From Rhizobacter sp. (GTDB taxonomy: Bacteria; Pseudomonadota; Gammaproteobacteria; Burkholderiales; Burkholderiaceae_C): a DNA stretch of 64,000 bases. Below are positions 52,407-61,065 of the stretch, piece after piece. The notes beneath the pieces were generated by a model. That model was not told the DNA's origin. It saw only the letters and a list, made by a program, of their open reading frames with translations, and made no database searches. The stretch covers positions 434,001 to 498,000 of the forward strand of contig JAHBZQ010000001.1 in NCBI GenBank assembly GCA_019635355.1, in the 5' to 3' direction. Each line of letters starts with the position of its first letter. Position 1 is the stretch's first letter. Position numbers and translations under genes: made by a program.

Positions 52407-53099
52407 ATGAGCGCATCTCCCACAGATCTGTACGCCTTGGTGCCTTGCGCTGGAATCGGTGAGCGTGCCGGTGCCGGCGGGCCCAAGCAGTACGCCGCGG
52501 TCGCGGGCAAGCCGATGGTGCGGCACACGCTGGAGGCTCTGGCCCAGGTGACGCGGCTGCGCCAGACGCTGGTGGTGCTGAGCCCCCAAGACGATCAGTT
52601 CCCGCACCACGTGCCGGGCACGAGCGCATGGGTCGCGAAGGTGGGCGGTGCGAGCCGCGCGATGACCGTGGCGAACGGCCTGGCCCACCTGCGCGAGCGT
52701 GGTGCGAAGGCCGACGATTGGGTGCTGGTGCACGACGCGGCGCGTTGTCTCGTGCAGCCTCAGTGGATCGATGACTTGATCGACGCCTGCTTGAACGACG
52801 CCGTCGGCGGCCTGCTCGCGCTGCCGCTCGCCGACACGCTGAAAGCCGAAACGGCGGGCCGCGTGAGCGCAACCATCGACCGCGCGCGCAAGTGGGCCGC
52901 GCAGACGCCGCAGATGTTCCGCATCGGCCTGCTGCAAGACGCGCTCGCGCACGCCGGCGACGCCGTCACCGATGAAGCGAGCGCCATCGAAGCGCTGGGC
53001 CACGCGCCGCTGCTCGTGCCCTGCTCGATGGAAAACTTCAAGATCACCTGGCCGGCGGACTTTGCGCTGGCCGAAAGACTGCTGAGGACACGCCCATGA
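52407..53099 (+). CDS. ispD: 2-C-methyl-D-erythritol 4-phosphate cytidylyltransferase
   Basis: MEP-pathway enzyme attaching CMP to methylerythritol phosphate. 230 residues. Seen: ALVPCAGIGERAGAGGPKQY (nucleotide-binding with Lys), VLVHDAARCLVQP and DEASAIEALGH, all normal for IspD. ATG 52407 gives MSASPTDLYALV. Its stop overlaps the ispF start (ATGA), so the two are coupled, as is usual. Confidence 0.96.
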   Translation: MSASPTDLYALVPCAGIGERAGAGGPKQYAAVAGKPMVRHTLEALAQVTRLRQTLVVLSPQDDQFPHHVPGTSAWVAKVGGASRAMTVANGLAHLRERGAKADDWVLVHDAARCLVQPQWIDDLIDACLNDAVGGLLALPLADTLKAETAGRVSATIDRARKWAAQTPQMFRIGLLQDALAHAGDAVTDEASAIEALGHAPLLVPCSMENFKITWPADFALAERLLRTRP

Positions 53100-53596
53100 C
53101 GCTCAAACCCCAAGTGCCGCGCTGGCGCATCGGTGAAGGTTGGGACACGCACGCCCTCGTGACCGGCCGCAAGCTCATCCTCGGCGGCGTGGAGATCCCG
53201 CACACGCACGGCCTGCAAGGCCATTCGGATGCCGATGCGTTGTGCCATGCGATCACCGACGCACTCTTCGGCGCGGCCGCGCTCGGCGACATTGGCCGCC
53301 ACTTCCCCGACACCGACCCTCAGTTCCGCGGCGCCGATTCGCTCGCGCTGCTCACCGAAGCGGGGCGGCGCGTGAAGGCCGCCGGCTGGATCATCGGCAA
53401 CGTCGACAGCACCATCATTGCCCAGGCGCCGAAGATGGCGCCACACATCCAGCCCATGCGCCAGCGCATCGGCATCGCGCTCGGCATTCCGGTGGAGCAG
53501 GTGAACGTGAAGGCCAAGACGGCCGAGAACATGGGCCCGGTGGGCCGTGGCGAATCGATCGAGGCCCGCGCGGTGTGCCTGATCGTGAAGGCCTGA
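53096..53596 (+). CDS. ispF: 2-C-methyl-D-erythritol 2,4-cyclodiphosphate synthase
   Basis: Next MEP-pathway step, forming the cyclodiphosphate with release of CMP. 166 residues. Zinc ligands are visible: Asp and His in GEGWDTHAL, His in GHSDADALCHA. DIGRHFPDTDP and the C-terminal ENMGPVGRGESIEARAVC are standard. Overlaps ispD by 4 bases. Its stop abuts the metallophosphoesterase stop. Confidence 0.97.
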   Translation: MTLKPQVPRWRIGEGWDTHALVTGRKLILGGVEIPHTHGLQGHSDADALCHAITDALFGAAALGDIGRHFPDTDPQFRGADSLALLTEAGRRVKAAGWIIGNVDSTIIAQAPKMAPHIQPMRQRIGIALGIPVEQVNVKAKTAENMGPVGRGESIEARAVCLIVKA

Positions 53597-54643
53597 TCAC
53601 AGCGCCAGTACGTCGATCGTCGGCGGCACCAGGAAGCGCAGCGGCAGGAGATCGGTGCCGATGCCCGGCGTGACGTAGAGGCGCGTGTGGGGCAGCGGGT
53701 AGAGCCCCTGCTCGTAGGCCCCGCGGGTGTTCCGCCGCAGCATCAGCCGCGTCAGCACGGGCACGTAGACCTGCCCGCCGTGGGTGTGGCCAGCCAGCAC
53801 AAGCGAGGCCATGCCGGGCTTCATCTGCGCGGCGACGTCGGGGTTGTGGGTGAGCACGACGCGGCGGTCGGCGGGGTTGGCGGGCGGGTCCAGCTGCAGG
53901 TGCTGCACCTGGCTGTCGGCGATGCCGGCATAGAGGTCGCCGATGCCGACGAGCGTGCAGCGGCCCAGCCACACCCGTTTGCCGTCGATGAGCTTCACGT
54001 TCAGGGCCGTGAGGGCATCGCGGAGGTCGTCGGCCACCGGTGGCCCGGGCATCTGCTCGTCGTGATTGCCCAGCACCCCGAACACCGGGTATTTGATCCG
54101 CGCCAGCGGTGCGAAGGCCGCCGCGAGGTCGTGCGGTGGCCCGTAGGTCCAGTCGCCGGCCACGAGCACGGCATCGATGGGCAGGGTGTTGAGCCGGTCC
54201 ACCAGCCGGTTCAGCTCGCGCTCGCGGGTGAATTTGCCGAAGTGGATGTCGGAGATCAGCGCCACCTGGGCGCCGCACTGCTGCCCGAGCCGGGTCTCGC
54301 GCACCACCAGCCGCTGCGGTTCAACGAAGCGTGCCCAGGCCAGCGCAGTGCCGGTCGCGAAGGCCAAGCCGGCCGCGAAGGCGGCGGCCATGCGCCGTGC
54401 CCGCACCGCGTGCCCGAGGCGCCAGCCCAGCCAGGCGAGCAGCGGCCACACGAGCCACAGCCCCCAGTAGACCGACAGGTGGAAAAGGGTGTGGCGCTCG
54501 TAGCCGGGCGAGTACCAGGTGTTGCGGAAGTCGTGCCAGAGCAGCAGCACGAAGAGCGTGGAGAGGGCGGTGAGGCCGATGATGGCCGCCCGCCGCGGCG
54601 CGCTGATCGGAGACGGTTCGGGCTTGCGGCCAGCTCGCCTCAT
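53597..54643 (-). CDS. Membrane-anchored metallophosphoesterase (calcineurin-like)
   Basis: 348 residues. About three hydrophobic segments in the first ~110 residues, then a binuclear metal phosphoesterase domain: ISDIHFGKFTRE (D-x-H), VLVAGDWTYGP, GVLGNHDEQ, VVLTHNPDVA and VLAGHTHGGQ, the complete ligand set. The layout resembles YkuE/LpxH-like membrane phosphoesterases, so a lipid or glycolipid phosphate is possible. It overlaps the envZ stop by 4 bases (ATGA), making it the third gene of the ompR-envZ operon. Confidence 0.9.
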   Translation of the reverse strand: MRRAGRKPEPSPISAPRRAAIIGLTALSTLFVLLLWHDFRNTWYSPGYERHTLFHLSVYWGLWLVWPLLAWLGWRLGHAVRARRMAAAFAAGLAFATGTALAWARFVEPQRLVVRETRLGQQCGAQVALISDIHFGKFTRERELNRLVDRLNTLPIDAVLVAGDWTYGPPHDLAAAFAPLARIKYPVFGVLGNHDEQMPGPPVADDLRDALTALNVKLIDGKRVWLGRCTLVGIGDLYAGIADSQVQHLQLDPPANPADRRVVLTHNPDVAAQMKPGMASLVLAGHTHGGQVYVPVLTRLMLRRNTRGAYEQGLYPLPHTRLYVTPGIGTDLLPLRFLVPPTIDVLAL

Positions 54644-56073
54644 GGCGCCTTTTTGAGGCGCACGTGGGCGACGAGCCCGCCGTCCATCGCATTGGCGAGT
54701 TCGAAGCTGCCGCCCATGCGGGCCACCGACTTCTCCACGATGGCGAGGCCGAGGCCCGCGCCGGTGGCCGCGGTGCGCGCCGCGTCACCGCGGAAGAAGG
54801 GCGTGGTCAGCTGCTTGAGCTTCTCGGGCGCCACGCCCGGCCCGTGGTCTCGCACCGAGAGGATCACCCACGGCCCGGTGCGTGCGTAGCTCACCTGCAC
54901 CCGGGCGATGCCGGTGTCGGTGGAGCGGCCGTAGCGGCGCGCGTTCTCGAAGAGGTTCTGGAACACGCGGCCGAGCTCCACCTCGTCGGCCATCACCTTG
55001 GCATCGATCGCCACCCGCGAGCTGATGCGGATCTGCGAAGGGTCGCGGAAGCCCTGCATCTCGCGCTCGACCAGGCTCGACACATGCACCGGCACCAGCT
55101 TGGTTTCGCCGGGGCGGGCGTAGTCCATGAACTTGTCGATGATGGCGTCGAGCTGGTCGATGTCCATCGCCATGTTCTTCTTGGCCTCTTCGTCCTGCAC
55201 GCTCATCTCGGCTTCGAGCCGCAAGCGGGCGAGCGGTGTGCGCAGGTCGTGCGAGATGCCGGCGAGCATCACCGCGCGGTCTTCTTCCACCTTGGCCAGC
55301 TCGCGGGCCATGCGGTTGAAACCCATGTTGACCTGGCGGATCTCGCTCGTGAGCGTGTTCTCGTCGAGCTGCGATTCGTACTCGCCGTCGCGGATGCGGC
55401 TGGCGGCGAACGACAGGTCGCGCAGCGGCTGGTTGATGAGGCGCGCGATGGCCGCCGAGCCGAGCACGGTGGCCAGCAGCGCAATCGTGACCCACAGCGC
55501 CCAGCTGCTGCCGGCCATCATGCGCACCTTGGTCGGGTCGGCCTGCAGCCAGTAGGCGTCTTTCTCGACCGAGAAGCCCACCCACAGGCCGGCCACGCCG
55601 TTGACCGAACCGGCAATCACCGTGTCGGGCCCCAGCCGCGAATGCAGCTCGTCGCTGATGGCCTTGGAGAAACGGTCGCCCTCGAAGGGCTCCCATTTGT
55701 CGGCCGGCTCGCGCGGCACGATCTTCACCTGCTCGGCCGTGGCCATGGTCTTGACCAGCGTCACGCGGTTGATGTCGTCGACGTACTTCATCGACGCACG
55801 CGAGAGGTTGACGAGGCTCGCCACCTGCTGCGCCTGCTGCACCGCGCGCGGCTCGAACTCGAGCGCGCGGAAGGTCTGCACCCACGCGAACACGCCGCCC
55901 AGCAGCAGGATCGCCAGCAGGAAGAACGTGCGCCAGAAGAGGCTCAGCGCCACCGCCTTGCGGGGCACGAGATCCGGCAGGCCGTCGGGGACCGTGGGTG
56001 CAAAAAAAGGCCCCGACTTGGAGCCCTTGCCCGGCTTCTTGCGATCAGGCCGCGCCATCAGGGACGAAGACAT
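54640..56073 (-). CDS. envZ: EnvZ-type sensor histidine kinase
   Basis: Inner-membrane two-component kinase, 477 residues: basic N-terminus, TM1 (about 45-64), periplasmic region of about 130 residues, TM2 (about 200-220), HAMP, HisKA with phospho-acceptor His in GISHDLRTPLARL (about residue 275), and HATPase with NLFENARRYGR, DHGPGVAPEKL and GAGLGLAIVEKS. It overlaps the response regulator by 29 bases, so the pair is coupled. ATG 56058 is an alternative start. Confidence 0.9.
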   Translation of the reverse strand: MSSSLMARPDRKKPGKGSKSGPFFAPTVPDGLPDLVPRKAVALSLFWRTFFLLAILLLGGVFAWVQTFRALEFEPRAVQQAQQVASLVNLSRASMKYVDDINRVTLVKTMATAEQVKIVPREPADKWEPFEGDRFSKAISDELHSRLGPDTVIAGSVNGVAGLWVGFSVEKDAYWLQADPTKVRMMAGSSWALWVTIALLATVLGSAAIARLINQPLRDLSFAASRIRDGEYESQLDENTLTSEIRQVNMGFNRMARELAKVEEDRAVMLAGISHDLRTPLARLRLEAEMSVQDEEAKKNMAMDIDQLDAIIDKFMDYARPGETKLVPVHVSSLVEREMQGFRDPSQIRISSRVAIDAKVMADEVELGRVFQNLFENARRYGRSTDTGIARVQVSYARTGPWVILSVRDHGPGVAPEKLKQLTTPFFRGDAARTAATGAGLGLAIVEKSVARMGGSFELANAMDGGLVAHVRLKKAP

Positions 56074-56779
56074 AGCCCACGCCCCACACGGTCTGGATGT
56101 AGCGAGGTTGAGACGGGTCCGGCTCGATCATCTTGCGCAGGCGCGAGATCTGAACGTCGAGGCTGCGGTCGAAGGGCTCGAACTCGCGGCCGCGGGCCAG
56201 CTGGGCGAGCTTGTCGCGGCTGAGCGGCTGGCGCGGGTGGCGCACCAGGGCCTTGAGCATGGAGAACTCGCCGGTGGTGAGCGCGATCTGCTCGCCGTCT
56301 TTCGACAGGCGGCGCAGCGCCAGGTCGAATTCGAAGGGGCCGAAGGTGACGGTCTGGGCGTCTTTCGCGGGAGCCCCGGGCGCTTCCATCGCCGGGCGGC
56401 GGCGGAGCACGGCGTGAATGCGGGCCAGCAGCTCGCGCGGGTTGAAAGGCTTGGGCAGGTAGTCGTCGGCACCAACCTCGAGGCCCACGATGCGGTCGAC
56501 GTCTTCCACCTTGGCGGTGAGCATGATGATGGGCGTGACGTCGTTCGCGGCGCGCAGGCGGCGGCAGATGGAGAGGCCGTCTTCGCCGGGCAGCATGAGG
56601 TCGAGCACGATGAGATCGACCGTCTCGCGGGTGAGCACGCGGTTGAGCGCCTTCGAGTCCTCGGCCAGCAGCACCTCGAAGCCTTCTTGAGTCAGGTAGC
56701 GGCGCAGCAGGTCGCGGATGCGGGCATCGTCGTCGACCACGACGACGCGGTCGGGGCGGGCATTGGGCGTGGGCGTCAT
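56045..56779 (-). CDS. ompR: OmpR-type response regulator
   Basis: Cytoplasmic transcription factor phosphorylated by the adjacent kinase, 244 residues. Receiver domain with VVVVDDDARIRDLL, phospho-acceptor Asp in VLDLMLPGEDG, and conserved Lys in ADDYLPKPF; winged-helix DNA-binding domain ending VWGVGYVFVP. ATG 56779. A perfect 11-base inverted repeat starts 15 bases upstream and suggests autoregulation. Confidence 0.94.
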   Translation of the reverse strand: MTPTPNARPDRVVVVDDDARIRDLLRRYLTQEGFEVLLAEDSKALNRVLTRETVDLIVLDLMLPGEDGLSICRRLRAANDVTPIIMLTAKVEDVDRIVGLEVGADDYLPKPFNPRELLARIHAVLRRRPAMEAPGAPAKDAQTVTFGPFEFDLALRRLSKDGEQIALTTGEFSMLKALVRHPRQPLSRDKLAQLARGREFEPFDRSLDVQISRLRKMIEPDPSQPRYIQTVWGVGYVFVPDGAA

Positions 56780-56793
56780 GGCGGCGTCTCCGT

Positions 56794-56863
56794 ATTTGTA
56801 ACAGCGGCGATTGTGCTCAGGTTTACATATGGTTTTTGGGGTGCCTGACCACCTGTTACAAAT
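56794..56863. promoter_or_regulatory. Perfect inverted repeat in the ompR/DUF1800 divergent promoter
   Basis: ATTTGTAACAG (56794-56804) and its exact complement CTGTTACAAAT (56853-56863), 48 bases apart; the middle holds GTTTACATATGG. GTTACA-like motifs are reminiscent of OmpR recognition sites, so this could be an autoregulatory region serving both directions. Confidence 0.6.
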
Positions 56864-56954
56864 CTATGACGCCCGGGCCGAGAGGGGAAGCAAAGCTTTG
56901 TGAAGCCCTTGCCGACGTGTCGGCCAACGCGATGCGGGCAACGTTGTGCCGCAC

Positions 56955-58343
56955 ATGAGCACGACCCTTCCTGCACGACTCTCGGTCGCCGATGCGCGGC
57001 ATTTGCTGGGCCGCACCGGCTTCATGCCGTCGCCCGCCGAGGTGGCGGCGTGGGTGGGGCTCGCGCCCGACGAGGCGGTGGATCGTTTGCTGAGCGGCGC
57101 ACGGCGTGCCCAGCCGCGGCAGCCGGCGCCGGCCTTCACGCGCGAGCCGATTCGTCCGCCGCTGCGCGCCCAGGGCGATGTCGAAGCCCGCAAGGAAGCG
57201 TTGCGCCAGCTGCGCGCCGACACCGTGGCACTGGCCGCCTGGTGGCTGCAGGAGATGCGCGACTCGCCCACGCCCTTGGCCGAGCGCATGACGCTCTTCT
57301 GGCACAACCATTTCGCCACTTCCGTGCAGAAGGTGCGGCAGGCGCAGGGCATGTACGTGCAGCACCAACTGCTGCGGTACCACGCGCTGGGGTCGTTTCG
57401 CGAGCTGTTGCATGGTGTGGCGCGCGACCCGGCGATGCTCGTCTACCTTGACGGTGCGGCCAACCGCGCCGATGCGCCCAACGAAAACTTCGCGCGCGAG
57501 GTGATGGAGCTCTTTACGCTGGGCGAAGGGCAGTACGGCGAGCAGGACATCAAGGAAGCGGCCCGCGCCTTCTCGGGCTGGGCGGTCGACCGTGACGCGT
57601 GGACTGCCCGCTTTCGCCCGCGCCAGCACGACCGCGGCGAGAAGACGCTGCTCGGCCGCCGCGGCCGTTTCGATGCCGATGCCGCGCTCGACGTGATGCT
57701 CGACCAGCCGGCCGCGCCGCGCTTCATCGTGGGCAAGCTGTGGCGCGAGTTCGCGTCGCCCGTGCCCGACGCGGCGGCGGCCGGGGCGATCGCGCAACGC
57801 TTTCGCGAGAGCGGCTGGCGCATCGACACCGCCTTGCGCGAGCTGCTGTTGAGCGAGGCGTTCTGGGCGCCGGCCCACCGGGCGGTGCTGATCAAGTCGC
57901 CGGTGGAGCTCGCGGTCGGCACCTTGCGGCAGTTCGAGATCCAGCTCGACAACGCGGAGGCGCTGGTCGGCATCACCTCGCGCCAGGGGCAGATGCTCTT
58001 TCGGCCGCCCAACGTGAAGGGCTGGCCGGGCTACACCGAATGGATCACGAGCACCACGCTGCTCGACCGCAAGCGCTTCACCGAGCGCCTGTTTCGCGCG
58101 GTCGAGCAGCCGCGCATGGAGGTGGGTCGGGGCATGCAAGGGGGTGTCGGCGTGCGCTTCGATGCGGAGCAGTGGCTCAAGCCGCTCGGCGCCTGGCCTG
58201 ACCGCGAGCCCGATGCGGCGGCGCGCGACAGGCTCGTCGAGGCGGTGCTCGCCACCGCGCCGGTGCACCCGGTGCCGGCCGGCACGGTGGGGCTGTCGTA
58301 CCTGCGTGCGCTGAGCCTCGACCCGGCGTTTCAGTTGAAGTGA
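56955..58343 (+). CDS. DUF1800 protein
   Basis: 462 residues of the DUF1800 family, whose function is not established. Seen: ARHLLGRTGFMPSPAEVA at the start, ERMTLFWHNHFATSVQK (the conserved W-HNHF), NFAREVMELFTLGEGQYGEQD and FRPPNVKGWPGYTEWIT. ATG 56955 chosen over an upstream GTG. It is followed by DUF1501 with a 7-base gap; the two families commonly occur side by side. Confidence 0.9.
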   Translation: MSTTLPARLSVADARHLLGRTGFMPSPAEVAAWVGLAPDEAVDRLLSGARRAQPRQPAPAFTREPIRPPLRAQGDVEARKEALRQLRADTVALAAWWLQEMRDSPTPLAERMTLFWHNHFATSVQKVRQAQGMYVQHQLLRYHALGSFRELLHGVARDPAMLVYLDGAANRADAPNENFAREVMELFTLGEGQYGEQDIKEAARAFSGWAVDRDAWTARFRPRQHDRGEKTLLGRRGRFDADAALDVMLDQPAAPRFIVGKLWREFASPVPDAAAAGAIAQRFRESGWRIDTALRELLLSEAFWAPAHRAVLIKSPVELAVGTLRQFEIQLDNAEALVGITSRQGQMLFRPPNVKGWPGYTEWITSTTLLDRKRFTERLFRAVEQPRMEVGRGMQGGVGVRFDAEQWLKPLGAWPDREPDAAARDRLVEAVLATAPVHPVPAGTVGLSYLRALSLDPAFQLK

Positions 58344-58350
58344 GGCTCAC

Positions 58351-59514
58351 ATGATCGATCGTCGTCAACTCCTCTCGCTCGGTGGCCTGGCCTTCCCGGC
58401 GCTGGGCTGGGCGCAGGCGGCAGCGTCTGCGGCGGGCCGCGTGCTCGTGCTGGTGGAACTGAAGGGCGGCAACGACGGGCTCAACACCGTCGTGCCCTAC
58501 GCCCACCCGGCCTATGCGCAACTGCGCCCGAGCCTTGCGCTCAAGGCCGACGAGGTGCTGCGGCTCGATGGGGCGCTCGGCCTGCACCCCTCGCTCGCGC
58601 CGCTGATCCCGATGTGGGAGAAGCGCGAGCTGGCCGTGCTGCTCGGGCTCGGCTACCCGCAGCCCAACCTGTCGCACTTCCGCTCCATCGAGATCTGGGA
58701 CACGGCGTCGCGCGCGACCGAGTACCTCGATGAAGGCTGGGTTGCTCGCGCCATGTCGGCCGGCCTGCGCGACAGCGCCCGTTTCACCACCGAGGGCGTG
58801 GCCATCGGCAGCGCGAGCCTGGGGGCCCTGACCGGCGCGAATGCGGTGTCGCTCACCAACCCCGAAGCTTTTGTGACGCAGGCTCGGCTCGTGCGGCCCG
58901 CGGCGGTGCAGGGCAATGCGGCGCTGGAACACGTGCTGCGCGTCGAGTCGGGCGTGCTGCAAGCGGCCGATGGCTTGCGCGGGCAGGGCGCGGTGACGCT
59001 GGCGACCGAATTCCCCAGCCACAACTTCGGCCAGGCCGTGCGCGCCACCTGCCAGATCGTGGCGGGGCAGAAGGGCAAGGGTGGGGTGCCGGTGTTCCAC
59101 CTCACGCACGGCAGCTTCGACACGCACCGTGGGCAACTGGGCACGCATGCCAACCTGCTCAAGCAGCTGGCCGAAGGCCTCGCCGCGCTGAAGGCCGGGC
59201 TGGTGGAAGCGGGCGCCTGGGAGCGCACGCTGGTCGTCACCTATTCCGAATTCGGCCGCCGCGCGCGCCAGAACCAGAGCGGTGGCACCGACCACGGCAC
59301 CGCCGCACCGCACTTCGTGATGGGCGGCGCGGTGCGCGGCGGCCGCTTCATCGGCAGCATGCCCGACCTCGACCGGCTCGACGGCAACCAGAACCTTGTC
59401 CACACAGCCGACTTCCGGCAGCTCTATGCGACCATCGCCCGCCGCTGGTGGGGCGTGAACCCCGAGCCGGTGGTGCGCGGCAGTTTCGATCTGCTGCCCT
59501 TCCTCGAAGTTTGA
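58351..59514 (+). CDS. DUF1501 protein with Tat-like signal
   Basis: 387 residues. The N-terminus MIDRRQLLSLGGLAF looks like a twin-arginine signal, so it is probably exported folded. The DUF1501 domain shows VLVELKGGNDGLNTVVPY, SHFRSIEIWDTAS and TYSEFGRRARQNQSGGTDHG, consistent with an alkaline-phosphatase/sulfatase-like fold with metal-binding Asp and His (GGTDHG), though no activity is established. Acts with the DUF1800 gene upstream in some unknown envelope process. Confidence 0.88.
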   Translation: MIDRRQLLSLGGLAFPALGWAQAAASAAGRVLVLVELKGGNDGLNTVVPYAHPAYAQLRPSLALKADEVLRLDGALGLHPSLAPLIPMWEKRELAVLLGLGYPQPNLSHFRSIEIWDTASRATEYLDEGWVARAMSAGLRDSARFTTEGVAIGSASLGALTGANAVSLTNPEAFVTQARLVRPAAVQGNAALEHVLRVESGVLQAADGLRGQGAVTLATEFPSHNFGQAVRATCQIVAGQKGKGGVPVFHLTHGSFDTHRGQLGTHANLLKQLAEGLAALKAGLVEAGAWERTLVVTYSEFGRRARQNQSGGTDHGTAAPHFVMGGAVRGGRFIGSMPDLDRLDGNQNLVHTADFRQLYATIARRWWGVNPEPVVRGSFDLLPFLEV

Positions 59515-59529
59515 AAAGGAGAACCCTGC

Positions 59530-60231
59530 ATGACCCGCACATCCGCCTTGGCCTTGACGCTTGCCGCCGCACTCGCGAGTTCGGCCGCGTGGGCCGATCA
59601 GCCACCCCCGCAGAACGTGGTCGGCCTGTCGGCCAGCGCGAGCCTCGAGGTCAACAAGGACGTGCTCAGCGTGACCCTCTCGACCACGCGCGAAGGCACC
59701 GACGCCGGCTCGGTGCAGTCGCAGCTCAAGCAGGCGCTCGATGCGGCGCTCAACGAAGCGAAGAAGGCCGCCAAGCCGGGCCTGATCGAGGTGCGCACGG
59801 GCAATTTCTCGCTCTTCCCTCGTTATTCCAACAAGGGCGGCATCACCGGCTGGCAAGGCACGGCCGAGCTGAACATCGAAGGCAAGGACATCCCGGGCAT
59901 CGCCCAGCTCACAGGCCGCATCAACACGATGACGGTGGCGCGCGTGGGCACCTCGCTCTCGCGCGAGCAGCGCGAGAAGGTGGAGAGCGACGTCACCGGC
60001 CAGGCCATCGCGCAATACCGCACGAAGGCGGCCGAGGTGGCGCGCCAGTTCGGCTTCTCGGGCTACACCTTGCGCGAAGTGCAGGTCAACAGCAACGAGC
60101 CGCCGATGTACGCGGCGGCGCCGATGATGCGGGCGAAGACGATGTCGGACGCGTCCGAGGCGCTGCCCGTCGAGCTGGGCAAGGGGACCGTGACCGTGAC
60201 GGTCAACGGCACCGTGCAGCTCACGAAATAG
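59530..60231 (+). CDS. SIMPL-domain (DUF541) periplasmic protein
   Basis: 233 residues with a clean signal peptide (ALTLAAALASSAAWA) and one SIMPL domain: VVGLSASASLEVNKDVLSVT, GLIEVRTGNFSLFPRYSN and RGATVTVTVNGTVQL-like end (KGTVTVTVNGTVQLT). Related proteins such as YggE are linked to stress tolerance or porin-like assemblies, without a settled function. It follows DUF1501 by 15 bases with AAGGAGAA, so it is part of the same operon. Confidence 0.88.
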   Translation: MTRTSALALTLAAALASSAAWADQPPPQNVVGLSASASLEVNKDVLSVTLSTTREGTDAGSVQSQLKQALDAALNEAKKAAKPGLIEVRTGNFSLFPRYSNKGGITGWQGTAELNIEGKDIPGIAQLTGRINTMTVARVGTSLSREQREKVESDVTGQAIAQYRTKAAEVARQFGFSGYTLREVQVNSNEPPMYAAAPMMRAKTMSDASEALPVELGKGTVTVTVNGTVQLTK

Positions 60232-61002
60232 TCACTGCGCGACCCAGCCGCCGTCGACGTTCCAGGCCACACCGCGGATCTGGTCGGCGGCCGGCGAACT
60301 GAGGAACACCGCCAGCTCGCCGAGCTGCTCGGGCGTCACGAACTGCAGCGAGGGCTGCTTCTCGCCCAGGAGTTCGACCTTGGCCTTCTCGACCGAGATG
60401 CCCTCGCGCGCCGCGCGGTCGTCGATCTGCTTCTGCACCAGCGGCGTGAGCACCCAGCCGGGGCAGATGGCGTTCGACGTGATGCCGGTCGTGGCCGTCT
60501 CCAGCGCGATCGACTTGGTGAAGCCGACGATTCCGTGCTTGGCCGCCACGTAGGCCGACTTCTGCGCCGAAGCCACGAGGCCGTGCGCCGAGGCGATGTT
60601 GATCACGCGGCCCCAGTTCTTCTTGCGCATGCCGGGGATCGCCAGGCGCGTGGTGTGGAAGGCCGAGCTCAGGTTGATGGCGATGATGGCGTCCCACTTG
60701 GCCACGGGAAAGTCTTCCACCGGCGCCACGTGCTGGATGCCGGCGTTGTTGACGAGGATGTCGACACCGCCGAAGTCTTTCTCCGCGTAGGCCATCATGG
60801 TTTCGATCTCGGCGGGCTTGCTCATGTCGGCACCGTGGTAGCCCACCTTCACGCCGAGCGCGGCGACTTGCGCCTTGGCGGCCTCGACCTCGCCGAAGCC
60901 GTTGAGCACCACGTTGGCGCCCTGGCGCGCGAAGCACAGCGCCACGCCGAGGCCGATGCCGCTGGTGGAGCCGGTGACGAGAGCAGTTTTCCCTTTCAGC
61001 AT
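60232..61002 (-). CDS. bdhA: D-3-hydroxybutyrate dehydrogenase (SDR)
   Basis: NAD-dependent interconversion of 3-hydroxybutyrate and acetoacetate, part of polyhydroxybutyrate turnover. 256 residues. Classic SDR set: TGSTSGIGLGVAL, NNAGIQHVAPVEDFP, Ser in INIASAHGLVAS and YVAAK catalytic Tyr/Lys in SAYVAAKHG. The IQHVAPVEDFP and AICPGWVLTPLVQKQI segments are those of 3-hydroxybutyrate dehydrogenase. It abuts the SIMPL gene stop. Confidence 0.95.
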   Translation of the reverse strand: MLKGKTALVTGSTSGIGLGVALCFARQGANVVLNGFGEVEAAKAQVAALGVKVGYHGADMSKPAEIETMMAYAEKDFGGVDILVNNAGIQHVAPVEDFPVAKWDAIIAINLSSAFHTTRLAIPGMRKKNWGRVINIASAHGLVASAQKSAYVAAKHGIVGFTKSIALETATTGITSNAICPGWVLTPLVQKQIDDRAAREGISVEKAKVELLGEKQPSLQFVTPEQLGELAVFLSSPAADQIRGVAWNVDGGWVAQ

Positions 61003-61065
61003 GGTCGAACCTCCGATTGAAATACAGTGCGGCGAATCTTAGAGCCGCCGATCCCCATCAGCACC

